A DNA stretch of 41,226 nt from Halomonas sp. GTDB lineage: Bacteria; Pseudomonadota; Gammaproteobacteria; Pseudomonadales; Halomonadaceae. The DNA lies in NCBI GenBank assembly GCA_024636705.1, contig JAGXGN010000083.1, forward strand, positions 1-41,226, read 5' to 3'. Shown here piece after piece: positions 33,604 through 41,226 of the stretch (positions within the stretch are counted from its first letter, which is position 1; each line of letters begins with the position of its first letter). The notes below the pieces were generated by a model. That model saw only the letters and a list, made by a program, of their open reading frames with translations, was not told the DNA's origin and made no database searches. Both the position numbers and the translations under genes were made by a program.

Positions 33604-33663
33604 GGGAGCAGCCCGGTGCGCTATCGCTTACCGGCCCTGTCGCCGGAATCAGCCGCGCTTCAC

Positions 33664-35379
33664 CTACTTCGCAACGGCCAAACTTTCGGTCGTGACATTG
33701 GCCGCCGGGGCCTGGGTGGACAGGTGACGGTTGATGGCACTCATCACCGCCTTCATCGAGGCACTGGTGATGCTCTCGTCGGTACCCACGCCGAACACCG
33801 CCTTGCCGTCGATGCGCACCTCCACATAGGCGATCGCCTCGGCGTCGGCACCCTGGCCACGCGAATGTTCGTGGTAATCGATGATCTCCACCTCCTTGCC
33901 ATCCGAGGCCAGCGCCTTGACGAAGGCCGCCAGGGGACCATTGCCCTCAACCCGGATGGTGCGCCGTTCGCCGTGCTCCTCGAAGGTGGCGTCCACACTG
34001 ACCCTGGGGCTATCCGGCTCGGAAGACAGGCGATGGCCGAGCATGGCGTAGGGCGAACGCTGCTCGAGGTATTCGTCGGCGAAGGCCTGGTAGATCATCT
34101 GCGAGGTGATCTCCTTGCCGGTGCGGTCGGCCACTTCCTGCACAACCTGGCTGAACTCGATGGAGAGGCGACGGGGCAGTTCGATGCCATGCTCCTGCTC
34201 CAGCAGGTAGGAGATCCCCCCCTTGCCCGACTGGCTATTGACCCGGATCACCGCCTCGTAGCTGCGCCCCACGTCTAGGGGATCGATGGGCAGGTAGGGC
34301 ACCGCCCAGCGGGAATCGGGATGGGCACGATGCTCGGCCATGCCCTTCTTGATGGCATCCTGGTGGGAGCCCGAGAAGGCCGTGAACACCAGATCCCCCA
34401 CATAGGGATGGCGAGGGTGCACGGGCAACTGGTTGCAATACTCCACCTCGCGCATGATCGGCGTGATATTGGAGAAATCGAGCCGGGGGTGCACACCCTG
34501 GGTATAGAGATTCATGGCCAGGGTGACGAGATCGACATTACCGGTACGCTCGCCGTTGGCGAAGAGCGTTCCTTCGACTCGATCGGCACCGGCCATCAGG
34601 GTCAGTTCGGCGGCGGCCACCCCGGTGCCGCGGTCGTTATGGGGATGGACGCTGACGATCAGGCTGTCGCGACGCTTGACCTGACGACAGAACCACTCGA
34701 TCTGGTCGGCATAGTTGTTGGGCGTGGCGACTTCCACGGTGGCCGGAAGATTGACGATCATGCGATTGTCGGGCGTGGCGCCATAGGCCTCCATGACCGC
34801 CTCGACGATCTGAAGCGCGAAGTCCATTTCCGTGGTGGTGAACAGCTCAGGGGAGTACTGGAAGGTCCAGTTCGTCGCGGGGGCGGCTTCCATGTGCCGA
34901 CGAATCCGGGTGGTGGCATCCACGGCAATCTGCACGCATTCCGCCTTGTCGACCCTGAACACCACCTCACGGAACATCGGATCGGTGGCGTTGTAGACAT
35001 GCACGATGGCGTTCTTCGCTCCCTCGAGGGCCTCGAAGGTCCGGTCGATCAACTGGGGCCGCGCCTGGGTCAAGACCTGGATGGTGACGTCATCGGGAAT
35101 CCGGTTCTGCTCGATCAAGTCACGCACGAAGTCGAAATCGGTCTGGGAGGCCGAGGGGAAGCCTACCTCGATCTCCTTGAAGCCGATCTTGACCAGCAGG
35201 TCGAAGAAGCGCTGCTTGCGCTCCTGGTTCATGGGATCGATCAACGACTGATTGCCATCACGCAGGTCGACGCTGCACCAGATCGGGGGTGAGTCGATGC
35301 GCTGGTTCGGCCACTGGCGATCCGGAATATCGAAGGCGACGAAGGGGCGGTACTTGGTAGCGGGATTGTCGAGCATCAT
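33664..35379 (-). CDS. leuA: 2-isopropylmalate synthase
   Basis: [50 protein letters not shown]; start trimmed to 35379 from the 35556 ORF start. Confidence 0.96.
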   Translation of the reverse strand: MMLDNPATKYRPFVAFDIPDRQWPNQRIDSPPIWCSVDLRDGNQSLIDPMNQERKQRFFDLLVKIGFKEIEVGFPSASQTDFDFVRDLIEQNRIPDDVTIQVLTQARPQLIDRTFEALEGAKNAIVHVYNATDPMFREVVFRVDKAECVQIAVDATTRIRRHMEAAPATNWTFQYSPELFTTTEMDFALQIVEAVMEAYGATPDNRMIVNLPATVEVATPNNYADQIEWFCRQVKRRDSLIVSVHPHNDRGTGVAAAELTLMAGADRVEGTLFANGERTGNVDLVTLAMNLYTQGVHPRLDFSNITPIMREVEYCNQLPVHPRHPYVGDLVFTAFSGSHQDAIKKGMAEHRAHPDSRWAVPYLPIDPLDVGRSYEAVIRVNSQSGKGGISYLLEQEHGIELPRRLSIEFSQVVQEVADRTGKEITSQMIYQAFADEYLEQRSPYAMLGHRLSSEPDSPRVSVDATFEEHGERRTIRVEGNGPLAAFVKALASDGKEVEIIDYHEHSRGQGADAEAIAYVEVRIDGKAVFGVGTDESITSASMKAVMSAINRHLSTQAPAANVTTESLAVAK

Positions 35380-35470
35380 GGCGGCGAACTCCTGACTAAA
35401 AGTATTCAGTGTGTATAGGTTTTCAACGTGTTTAGGTTTTCTACGAATAATAGAGGCATTCAAGAACGAG

Positions 35471-35505
35471 GACGCCCCGCATGGTTCTCGACCATACGGG
35501 GCGTC
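35471..35505 (-). terminator. Candidate attenuator hairpin in the leuA leader
   Basis: Minus strand GACGCCCCGTATGGT-CGAGA-ACCATGCGGGGCGTC (15-bp stem, one G-T wobble) followed by CTCGTTCTTG; weak U-tract. Confidence 0.6.
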
Positions 35506-35671
35506 ACTAGGGGAATCTGGCAGGACGAAGGCGCACGACAGTCGTCCGCTCGCCAATGATGGCGGGATCCCATTCGGGTGTTCATGGAGATGACGGCAGT
35601 GGGAATGAACATGGTACGACCTCGTTTCAACCTGGACAGAACAGCGATGCCCAAGGCATCGCCCGGCGCGC

Positions 35672-35722
35672 TCAGGAGCGCGCTAGTAGTCGTAGGTCGA
35701 GGCGGTACGATGTCTGTTTCAT
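35672..35722 (-). CDS. Putative leu leader peptide [16 protein letters not shown]
   Basis: 16 codons; Leu codons CTC, CTA, CTA, CTA with a CTA-CTA pair just before a hairpin containing the TGA stop. Confidence 0.75.
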   Translation of the reverse strand: MKQTSYRLDLRLLARS

Positions 35723-35734
35723 GTGACTAGACAA

Positions 35735-35959
35735 TCAGGCTTCGCCCCTCCTGTCAACCGTCTCTTGCCCTTGACGGGCCTGCATGGTGGCCTCCACACG
35801 CGACAACTGCTCACCGAGGCGACGCACGTCATCGCGCAGGCCATGCAGTTCCGCCGCTTCGCCTTGCCCGCTTTCGAGTTCCATCTGCAGGTTTTCCTTC
35901 TGCATCACGTCGAGCACGATACCGATCATCATGTTGAGGAAGATGAAGGTGGTGCTCAC
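35735..35959 (-). pseudogene. C-terminal fragment of a voltage-gated ion channel (S6 half + charged tail), or a small membrane protein derived from it
   Basis: 74 aa, GTG start: MSTTFIFLNMMIGIVLDVMQKENLQMELESGQGEAAELHGLRDDVRRLGEQLSRVEATMQARQ; pore/voltage-sensor regions absent. Confidence 0.6.
35752..35757 (-). promoter_or_regulatory. Candidate -35 (TTGACA) for the leuA leader transcript
   Basis: Exact TTGACA on the minus strand; poor -10 (TTGTCT at 35729-35734) at 17-bp spacing. Confidence 0.3.
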
Positions 35960-37182
35960 TCCGCCTCCTCCAGATCCACCTGGCGGTAGCCGATCAGGTA
36001 GAGCACGGCATCCAGCCCCAGGGTCGAGATGGACTGCCGCGCCTGGGCACGCACCAAGGGCTTGGCACGAAAGGCGATACCGAGGCCGGCGGCGGCGAGC
36101 ATCCTGAGATCGTTGGCACCATCGCCCACGGCGATGGTCTGCTCCATGGCTAGCCCCTCGCGTTGGGCGATTTCGTGGAGTAGCAGCGCCTTGCGGTCGG
36201 CATCGAGGATCGGCTCGGAGACCTCGCCGGTCACCTTGCCGTTCTCGATCAGCAGTTCATTGGCGTGGACTTCATCGAAGCCGAGCCGCGCCTGTAGGTG
36301 GCGGGCGAAATAGCTGAAGCCCCCGGAGAGGATCACCGTGCGGTAGCCCAGGCGCTTGAGCTGCTTCATCAGCCGCTCGACGCCGTCCATGAGTGGCAGT
36401 TCCGCGGCGATCTCGGCCAGTACCGACTCGTCCAGTCCCTTGAGCTTGGCCATCCGTTCGCGAAAGCTCTGCTGGAAGTCCAGTTCGCCGCGCATGGCGC
36501 GTTCGGTGACCGCCGCGACCTCTTCAAAGACACCGTGGCGTCGCGCCAGCTCGTCGATCACCTCGACCTGGATCAGGGTGGAGTCCATGTCGAAGCACAC
36601 AAGGCGGCGGTGTCGGCGCCAGATGGAGTCTTCCTGGATGGCGATGTCCACGCCGTGCATGGCGCCCAGCGCCAGGGCCTTCTCGCGCAAGGCGTCGAGG
36701 TCGACCTCCTCCCCGCGCAGCCAGCACTCCACGCAGGCACCCTGGATGCTCTGGTGGTCACGGTGGATCCCGCCGTCCAAGGGCTCACGGCCAGAGAGCC
36801 GATGGATCAACTCCACGGTGAGGCCGTGCTCGGCGGTCAGGGCCCCCACCTCGGCGAGGATCCCCGCCGGCAGATGAGGCGCCAGCAGGGTCAGGATCAG
36901 GCGGGGCTGGCCGGCATGAGCGCTCCAGCGCTGGTAGTCGTCGGCGCTGACCTGGATCGTCTGGATATCCAGGCCCAGGTCGTCGCCCGCCGCCACCAGG
37001 GCCGCTTCAAGATCGTTGTCCTGGTTGATCCCCACCAGCGCCTCCAGGGAAAGCCTGTCGAAGGTCACGCTCTGGTTGATATCCAGCAGGCGGGCGCCAC
37101 ACTTCGCCAGTGCCTTGCCCAGACCGGCCAGTTGGCCGGGGCACGCCTTGCCAGTGGCGCGGATCAATACTCGTCGTGTCAT
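35956..37182 (-). CDS. serB: Phosphoserine phosphatase with N-terminal ACT domains
   Basis: 408 aa; LVCFDMDSTLIQVEVIDELARRHG, VILSGGFSYFARHL, VGDGANDLRML. Confidence 0.96.
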   Translation of the reverse strand: MTRRVLIRATGKACPGQLAGLGKALAKCGARLLDINQSVTFDRLSLEALVGINQDNDLEAALVAAGDDLGLDIQTIQVSADDYQRWSAHAGQPRLILTLLAPHLPAGILAEVGALTAEHGLTVELIHRLSGREPLDGGIHRDHQSIQGACVECWLRGEEVDLDALREKALALGAMHGVDIAIQEDSIWRRHRRLVCFDMDSTLIQVEVIDELARRHGVFEEVAAVTERAMRGELDFQQSFRERMAKLKGLDESVLAEIAAELPLMDGVERLMKQLKRLGYRTVILSGGFSYFARHLQARLGFDEVHANELLIENGKVTGEVSEPILDADRKALLLHEIAQREGLAMEQTIAVGDGANDLRMLAAAGLGIAFRAKPLVRAQARQSISTLGLDAVLYLIGYRQVDLEEAE

Positions 37183-37211
37183 GGTTGCCTCGGGAACTCA
37201 CTCGGTTTCGC

Positions 37212-37223
37212 GGCTTATCCGGC
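37212..37223. repeat. REP-like half-site
   Basis: ggcttatccggc = reverse complement of gccggataagcc in the REP-like element at 33577-33588. Confidence 0.4.
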
Positions 37224-37238
37224 GACAGGCACTACGAG

Positions 37239-37324
37239 GAGGCGCTGTAAACCCCTCCCTGGGCGCTACCTTTTCCTTCCCTGGAAAAGGACCTCCTCTT
37301 CGGCCTGTCCCCGGCGCCACGGCA
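37239..37324. repeat. Interspersed intergenic repeat (copy B, longer)
   Basis: aggcgctgtaaacccctccctgggcgctaccttttccttccctggaaaaggacctcctcttcggcctgtccccggcgccacggca; internal TTTTCC/GGAAAA stem; second partial copy at 17924. Confidence 0.65.
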
Positions 37325-39586
37325 TCATGTTGTCAAGTGTCGATTCGATACCTCCAGCCGGTCCACCTTCTGCAGGCCGCGGGGCAGCTTGCTGCCGCGA
37401 CGACCGCGTTCACCTCGATAGTAATCCAGATCGGTGGACTTGAGGGTCAGGTGGCGCTTGCCGGAGTGGACCACCAGGGAGGTGCCGGCGGGCAGTACCA
37501 CCAAGTCACGCACGAACTCCTCGCGCCGCGCCGCCCTGGCACCCGGAATATCGATCATCTTGTTGCCCTTGCCCTTGCTCATCTCGGGGAGTTGCTCTAG
37601 CGGAAAGACCAGCAGGCGTCCCTCGTTGGAGATCGCCGCCACGCTGGCACCGGGTTCGTCCGGGATCGGACGGGGGGGCAGTAGGTTGCAGCCCTTGGGC
37701 AGGCTGAGCACGGACTTGCCGGAGCGGTTCTTGCCCACCAGATCATCGAGCCGGGCGATGAAGCCATAGCCCCCGTCGGAGGCCAGCAGGAAACGGCTCG
37801 ACAGCGGCGCCAGCATCAAGCCCGCCATGTGCGCCCCGGCGACCACATTGACTCGGCTGCTGACCGGTTCGCCCTGGCCCCGAGCGCTGGGTAGATTATG
37901 CGCGGAGAGAGTGTAGGCGCGCCCGGTGTCATCGAGCAATACCAGCGGCTGGTTGGTCTTGCCCCGGCCGGCCAGGGCGAAGCGGTCCCCGGCCTTGTAG
38001 GAGCGCCCGGCGGGATCGATCTCGTGCCCCTTGGCGCTACGTATCCAGCCCTTCTCGGAGACCACCACGGTGATCGGGTCGGCACCGACCAGTTCCACCT
38101 CGGAGAGCGCCCTGGCCTCCTCGCGCTCGACGATCGGCGAGCGTCGGGGGTCGCCATGCGCCTCGCCCGAGGCGCGCAGCTCCTTTTCGATGAGATTGGT
38201 GAGCTTGGCTTCGCTGCCCAGCAGCGCCTGGAGAGATTTCCGTTCGGCCTCCAGCTCGTCCTGCTCGCCTCGGATCTTCATTTCCTCGAGCTTGGCCAGG
38301 TGGCGCAGGCGCAACTCCAGGATCGCCTCGGCCTGGCGATCGCTGAGGCCGAAGGCTTCCATCAGGGCGGGCTTGGGCTCGTCCTCCTCGCGGATGATGC
38401 GGATCACCTCGTCGATGTTGAGGTAGGCGATCAAAAGCCCCTCGAGGAGGTGCAGGCGATCCTCGACCTTGCCCAGGCGGTGTTCGAGGCGGCGACGCAC
38501 CGTGGTGCGCCGGAAGCGCAGCCATTCCCCGAGCATGTCCGGCAAGGGCATCACCCGCGGTCGACCGTCCAGGCCGATGACGTTCATGTTGACGCGGATG
38601 TTCTTCTCGAGGTCGGTGGTGGCGAAGAGGTGTGCCATCAGCGCCTCGATGTCGACGCGGTTCGAGCGCGGCTCGATCAGCAGCCGCGTCGGTTCCTCGT
38701 GGGTCGACTCGTCACGCAGGTCGGCCACCATGGGCAGCTTCTTCGCCTGCATCTGGGCGGCGATCTGTTCGAGCACCTTGGAGCCGCTGACCTGATAGGG
38801 CAGCGCCGTGATCACCACGTTGCCCTCCTCCATTTCGTAGCGGGCGCGCAACTTCACCGAGCCGCGGCCGCTCTCGTAGAGCTTTCGCAGGTCCGCACGC
38901 GAGGTGATGATCTCCGCCGCGGTGGGGAAGTCCGGTGCCGGCACATACTCGACCAGCTCGGCGACCGTCGCCTCGGGACGACGCAACAGATGGCAGGTCG
39001 CCTCGACCACTTCGCTGACGTTGTGGGGCGGGATATCGGTGGCCATGCCCACGGCGATGCCGGTGCCGCCATTGAGCAGCACATGGGGCAGGCGCGCCGG
39101 CAGCACCACCGGCTCGTTCATGGTGCCGTCGAAGTTGGGGGTCCAGTCCACCGTGCCCTGGCCGAGTTCGGCGAGCAGCACCTCGGCGAAGTTCGACAGC
39201 CGCGCCTCGGTGTAGCGCATGGCGGCGAAGGACTTGGGATCGTCGGGACTGCCCCAGTTGCCCTGGCCATCCACCAGTGGATAGCGGTAGCTGAAGGGCT
39301 GGGCCATCAGCACCATGGCCTCGTAGCAGGCGCTGTCGCCGTGGGGATGGAACTTGCCCAGCACGTCGCCGACGGTACGCGCCGACTTCTTGTACTTGGC
39401 ATTGGCGGAGAGCGCCAGCTCGCGCATGGCGTAGACGATGCGCCGCTGCACGGGCTTCATGCCGTCGCCGATGTGCGGCAGTGCTCGGTCGAGAATCACG
39501 TACATCGAGTAGTCGAGGTAGGCCTTCTCGGAGTACTCGCGAAGGGATAGACGCTCGACGTCGCCCTCCGCTACCTGGATATCCAT
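37325..39586 (-). CDS. parC: DNA topoisomerase IV subunit A
   Basis: [41 protein letters not shown]...[37 protein letters not shown]. Confidence 0.98.
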   Translation of the reverse strand: MDIQVAEGDVERLSLREYSEKAYLDYSMYVILDRALPHIGDGMKPVQRRIVYAMRELALSANAKYKKSARTVGDVLGKFHPHGDSACYEAMVLMAQPFSYRYPLVDGQGNWGSPDDPKSFAAMRYTEARLSNFAEVLLAELGQGTVDWTPNFDGTMNEPVVLPARLPHVLLNGGTGIAVGMATDIPPHNVSEVVEATCHLLRRPEATVAELVEYVPAPDFPTAAEIITSRADLRKLYESGRGSVKLRARYEMEEGNVVITALPYQVSGSKVLEQIAAQMQAKKLPMVADLRDESTHEEPTRLLIEPRSNRVDIEALMAHLFATTDLEKNIRVNMNVIGLDGRPRVMPLPDMLGEWLRFRRTTVRRRLEHRLGKVEDRLHLLEGLLIAYLNIDEVIRIIREEDEPKPALMEAFGLSDRQAEAILELRLRHLAKLEEMKIRGEQDELEAERKSLQALLGSEAKLTNLIEKELRASGEAHGDPRRSPIVEREEARALSEVELVGADPITVVVSEKGWIRSAKGHEIDPAGRSYKAGDRFALAGRGKTNQPLVLLDDTGRAYTLSAHNLPSARGQGEPVSSRVNVVAGAHMAGLMLAPLSSRFLLASDGGYGFIARLDDLVGKNRSGKSVLSLPKGCNLLPPRPIPDEPGASVAAISNEGRLLVFPLEQLPEMSKGKGNKMIDIPGARAARREEFVRDLVVLPAGTSLVVHSGKRHLTLKSTDLDYYRGERGRRGSKLPRGLQKVDRLEVSNRHLTT

Positions 39587-39669
39587 GGTCATGGGTTCGG
39601 GGCCCTATCTGCCATCATGGAAAATTCGCGGGATGTGCCCGCACGAAACGTACTGGAAGAGCTGTCAGC

Positions 39670-41226
39670 TTATACTTCTATGTCAGCGAGGTTGCCGTAG
39701 TCTTCCAGCCAGCTCTTTCGGTCGGGCGCGCGCTTCTTGGCCAGCAGCATGTCCATCATCTCCATGGTGCCGTCGTCGACCTCCCGGGTGAGCTGCACCA
39801 GGCGGCGGGTCTCCACCGCCATGGTGGTCTCGCGCAGCTGCAGCGGGCTCATCTCGCCTAGGCCCTTGAAGCGCTGCACGTTCACGGTGCCGCGCTTGCC
39901 CTCGAGCTTGCGCAGGATGGCCGCCTTCTCGCTCTCGTCCAGGGCATAGTGGACCTCCTTGCCCAGGTCGATGCGGTAGAGCGGCGGCATGGCCACGTAG
40001 ACGTGGCCGGCATCCACCAGGGCCGGGAAATGGCGCACGAAGAGCGCACACAGCAGGGTGGCGATGTGCAGGCCATCGGAGTCGGCATCGGCGAGGATGC
40101 AGATCTTGTGATAGCGCAGCTTGGTGAGGTCATCACTGCCGGGATCCATGCCCACGGCGACGGCGATATCGTGGACCTCCTGGGAGCCATAGATCTCATG
40201 GGACTCCACCTCCCAGGTGTTGAGGATCTTGCCGCGCAGGGGCAGGATCGCCTGGGTCTCGCGGTTGCGGGCCTGCTTGGCACTGCCACCGGCGGAGTCG
40301 CCCTCGACGAGGAAGAGCTCGCTCTGGGCGGGGTCCTGACCGTAGCAGTCGGCCAGCTTGCCGGGCAGCGCCGGCCCCGAGGTGACCTTCTTTCGCGCGA
40401 CCTTCTTCGCGCTCTTCTGGCGACGCTGGGCGGCGTTGATCACCAGCTCGGCCAACGCCTCGGCCTGGTCGACATGATGATTCAACCATAGCGAGAAGGC
40501 GTCCTTGACCACCCCGGAGACGAAGCCCGCCACGGTTCGCGACGATAGCCGCTCCTTGGTCTGACCGGCGAACTGGGGATCGAGCATCTTCACCGAGAAG
40601 ACATAGGCGACCCGCTCCCAGAGGTCCTCGGCACTCAGCTTGACGCCCCGCGGCAGGAGACTCCGGTACTCGCAGAACTCGCGCAGGGCCTCGAGCAGGC
40701 CGGCGCGAAGGCCATTGACGTGGGTACCCCCCTGGGTCGTGGGGATCAGGTTCACATAGCTCTCGAGCAGCGGCTCGCCGCCCTCGGGTAACCACTGAAT
40801 CGCCCAGTCCACCGCCTGTTCATCGTCGGCGAAGTGGCCGACGAAGGGCGACGCCGGAAGGACATCAAAGCCATCAATGGCCTGGGCCAGGTAGTCACGC
40901 AGACCGTCCTCGTACTGCCAGACGCTCTCGCCGCCATCGACCTCCACCAGGGTGACCTTGAGCCCGGGACAGAGCACCGCCTTGGCCCGCAACAGATGCT
41001 TGAGGCGCGAGACGGAAATCTTCGCACTGTCGAAGTAGTCGACTTCCGGCCAGAAACGCAACAGGGTGCCGCTGGCTCGCTTGGGGACGCTACCGATCAG
41101 GGTCAGCGGTGAGACCAGGTCGCCATGCTCGAAGGCGATGGCGTGTCGACCGCCGTCCTTGAGCACCTCCACCTCGAGCCGTCGGGAAAGCGCATTGACC
41201 ACCGAGACCCCGACCCCATGCAGGCC
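39670..41226 (-). CDS. parE: DNA topoisomerase IV subunit B (N-terminus outside window)
   Basis: LFLVEGDSAGGSAKQARNRETQAILPLRGKILNTWE; open reading to the window end (upstream residues GLHGVGVSVVNALSRRLEVEV). Confidence 0.97.
   Translation of the reverse strand, partial: GLHGVGVSVVNALSRRLEVEVLKDGGRHAIAFEHGDLVSPLTLIGSVPKRASGTLLRFWPEVDYFDSAKISVSRLKHLLRAKAVLCPGLKVTLVEVDGGESVWQYEDGLRDYLAQAIDGFDVLPASPFVGHFADDEQAVDWAIQWLPEGGEPLLESYVNLIPTTQGGTHVNGLRAGLLEALREFCEYRSLLPRGVKLSAEDLWERVAYVFSVKMLDPQFAGQTKERLSSRTVAGFVSGVVKDAFSLWLNHHVDQAEALAELVINAAQRRQKSAKKVARKKVTSGPALPGKLADCYGQDPAQSELFLVEGDSAGGSAKQARNRETQAILPLRGKILNTWEVESHEIYGSQEVHDIAVAVGMDPGSDDLTKLRYHKICILADADSDGLHIATLLCALFVRHFPALVDAGHVYVAMPPLYRIDLGKEVHYALDESEKAAILRKLEGKRGTVNVQRFKGLGEMSPLQLRETTMAVETRRLVQLTREVDDGTMEMMDMLLAKKRAPDRKSWLEDYGNLADIEV

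Larger units (their letters stand above)
35460..35722 (-). promoter_or_regulatory. leuA 5' leader with leader peptide and three hairpins, putative attenuator
   Basis: Leader ORF, then hairpins at 35666-35683, 35644-35662 and 35471-35505, upstream of leuA. Confidence 0.7.

Noticed and set aside
35380-35556. N-terminal extension of leuA to 35556
   Set aside because: Overlaps the attenuator-like hairpin and has no leuA-like sequence; [13 protein letters not shown] is the expected start.
35460-35654. 64-aa minus-strand ORF in the leuA leader
   Set aside because: Overlaps hairpin 3 and has no recognisable domain; the shorter [19 protein letters not shown] explains the leader better.
37898-39550. 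550-aa plus-strand ORF opposite parC
   Set aside because: Shadow ORF; parC on the minus strand is unambiguous.

Overview
GC-rich gammaproteobacterial chromosome segment, Halomonas-like by gene order and repeat types (inference; no database search was possible). Most of it is conserved housekeeping sequence. From left to right: a lipoprotein 5' part (truncated at the window edge), VOC protein, M48 peptidase + LemA, small membrane protein, pepN, yajQ-like, a divergent GNAT / RimK-like ATP-grasp pair, cobO-type adenosyltransferase, purA, hisZ, the minus-strand cluster nnr-tsaE-amiB-mutL-miaA-hfq-hflX-hflK-hflC, an insertion zone at about 23.5-26.1 kb, queG, orn, rsgA, a rhodanese, psd, epmA, efp, epmB, leuA, an ion-channel C-terminal fragment, serB, parC and parE (truncated at the window edge). 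The most interesting non-routine signals are: (1) an unannotated Leu/CTA-rich leader peptide ([16 protein letters not shown]) followed by three hairpins upstream of leuA; (2) an IS1182-like element with matching TIRs and CTAG flanks, an apparent in-frame N-terminal deletion in its transposase, inserted about 12 nt upstream of the nnr start codon and separating the nnr...hflC cluster from its native upstream DNA; (3) a tnpA-less TnpB element with intact RuvC/zinc-finger motifs, recognisable ends and a readable candidate omegaRNA guide; (4) a RimK-like/GNAT pair in which the GNAT lacks the peptidase domain usually fused to it; (5) a 74-aa S6-plus-tail remnant of a voltage-gated channel overlapping serB by GTGA; (6) intergenic repeat/REP-like elements and a 44-nt near-perfect palindrome.
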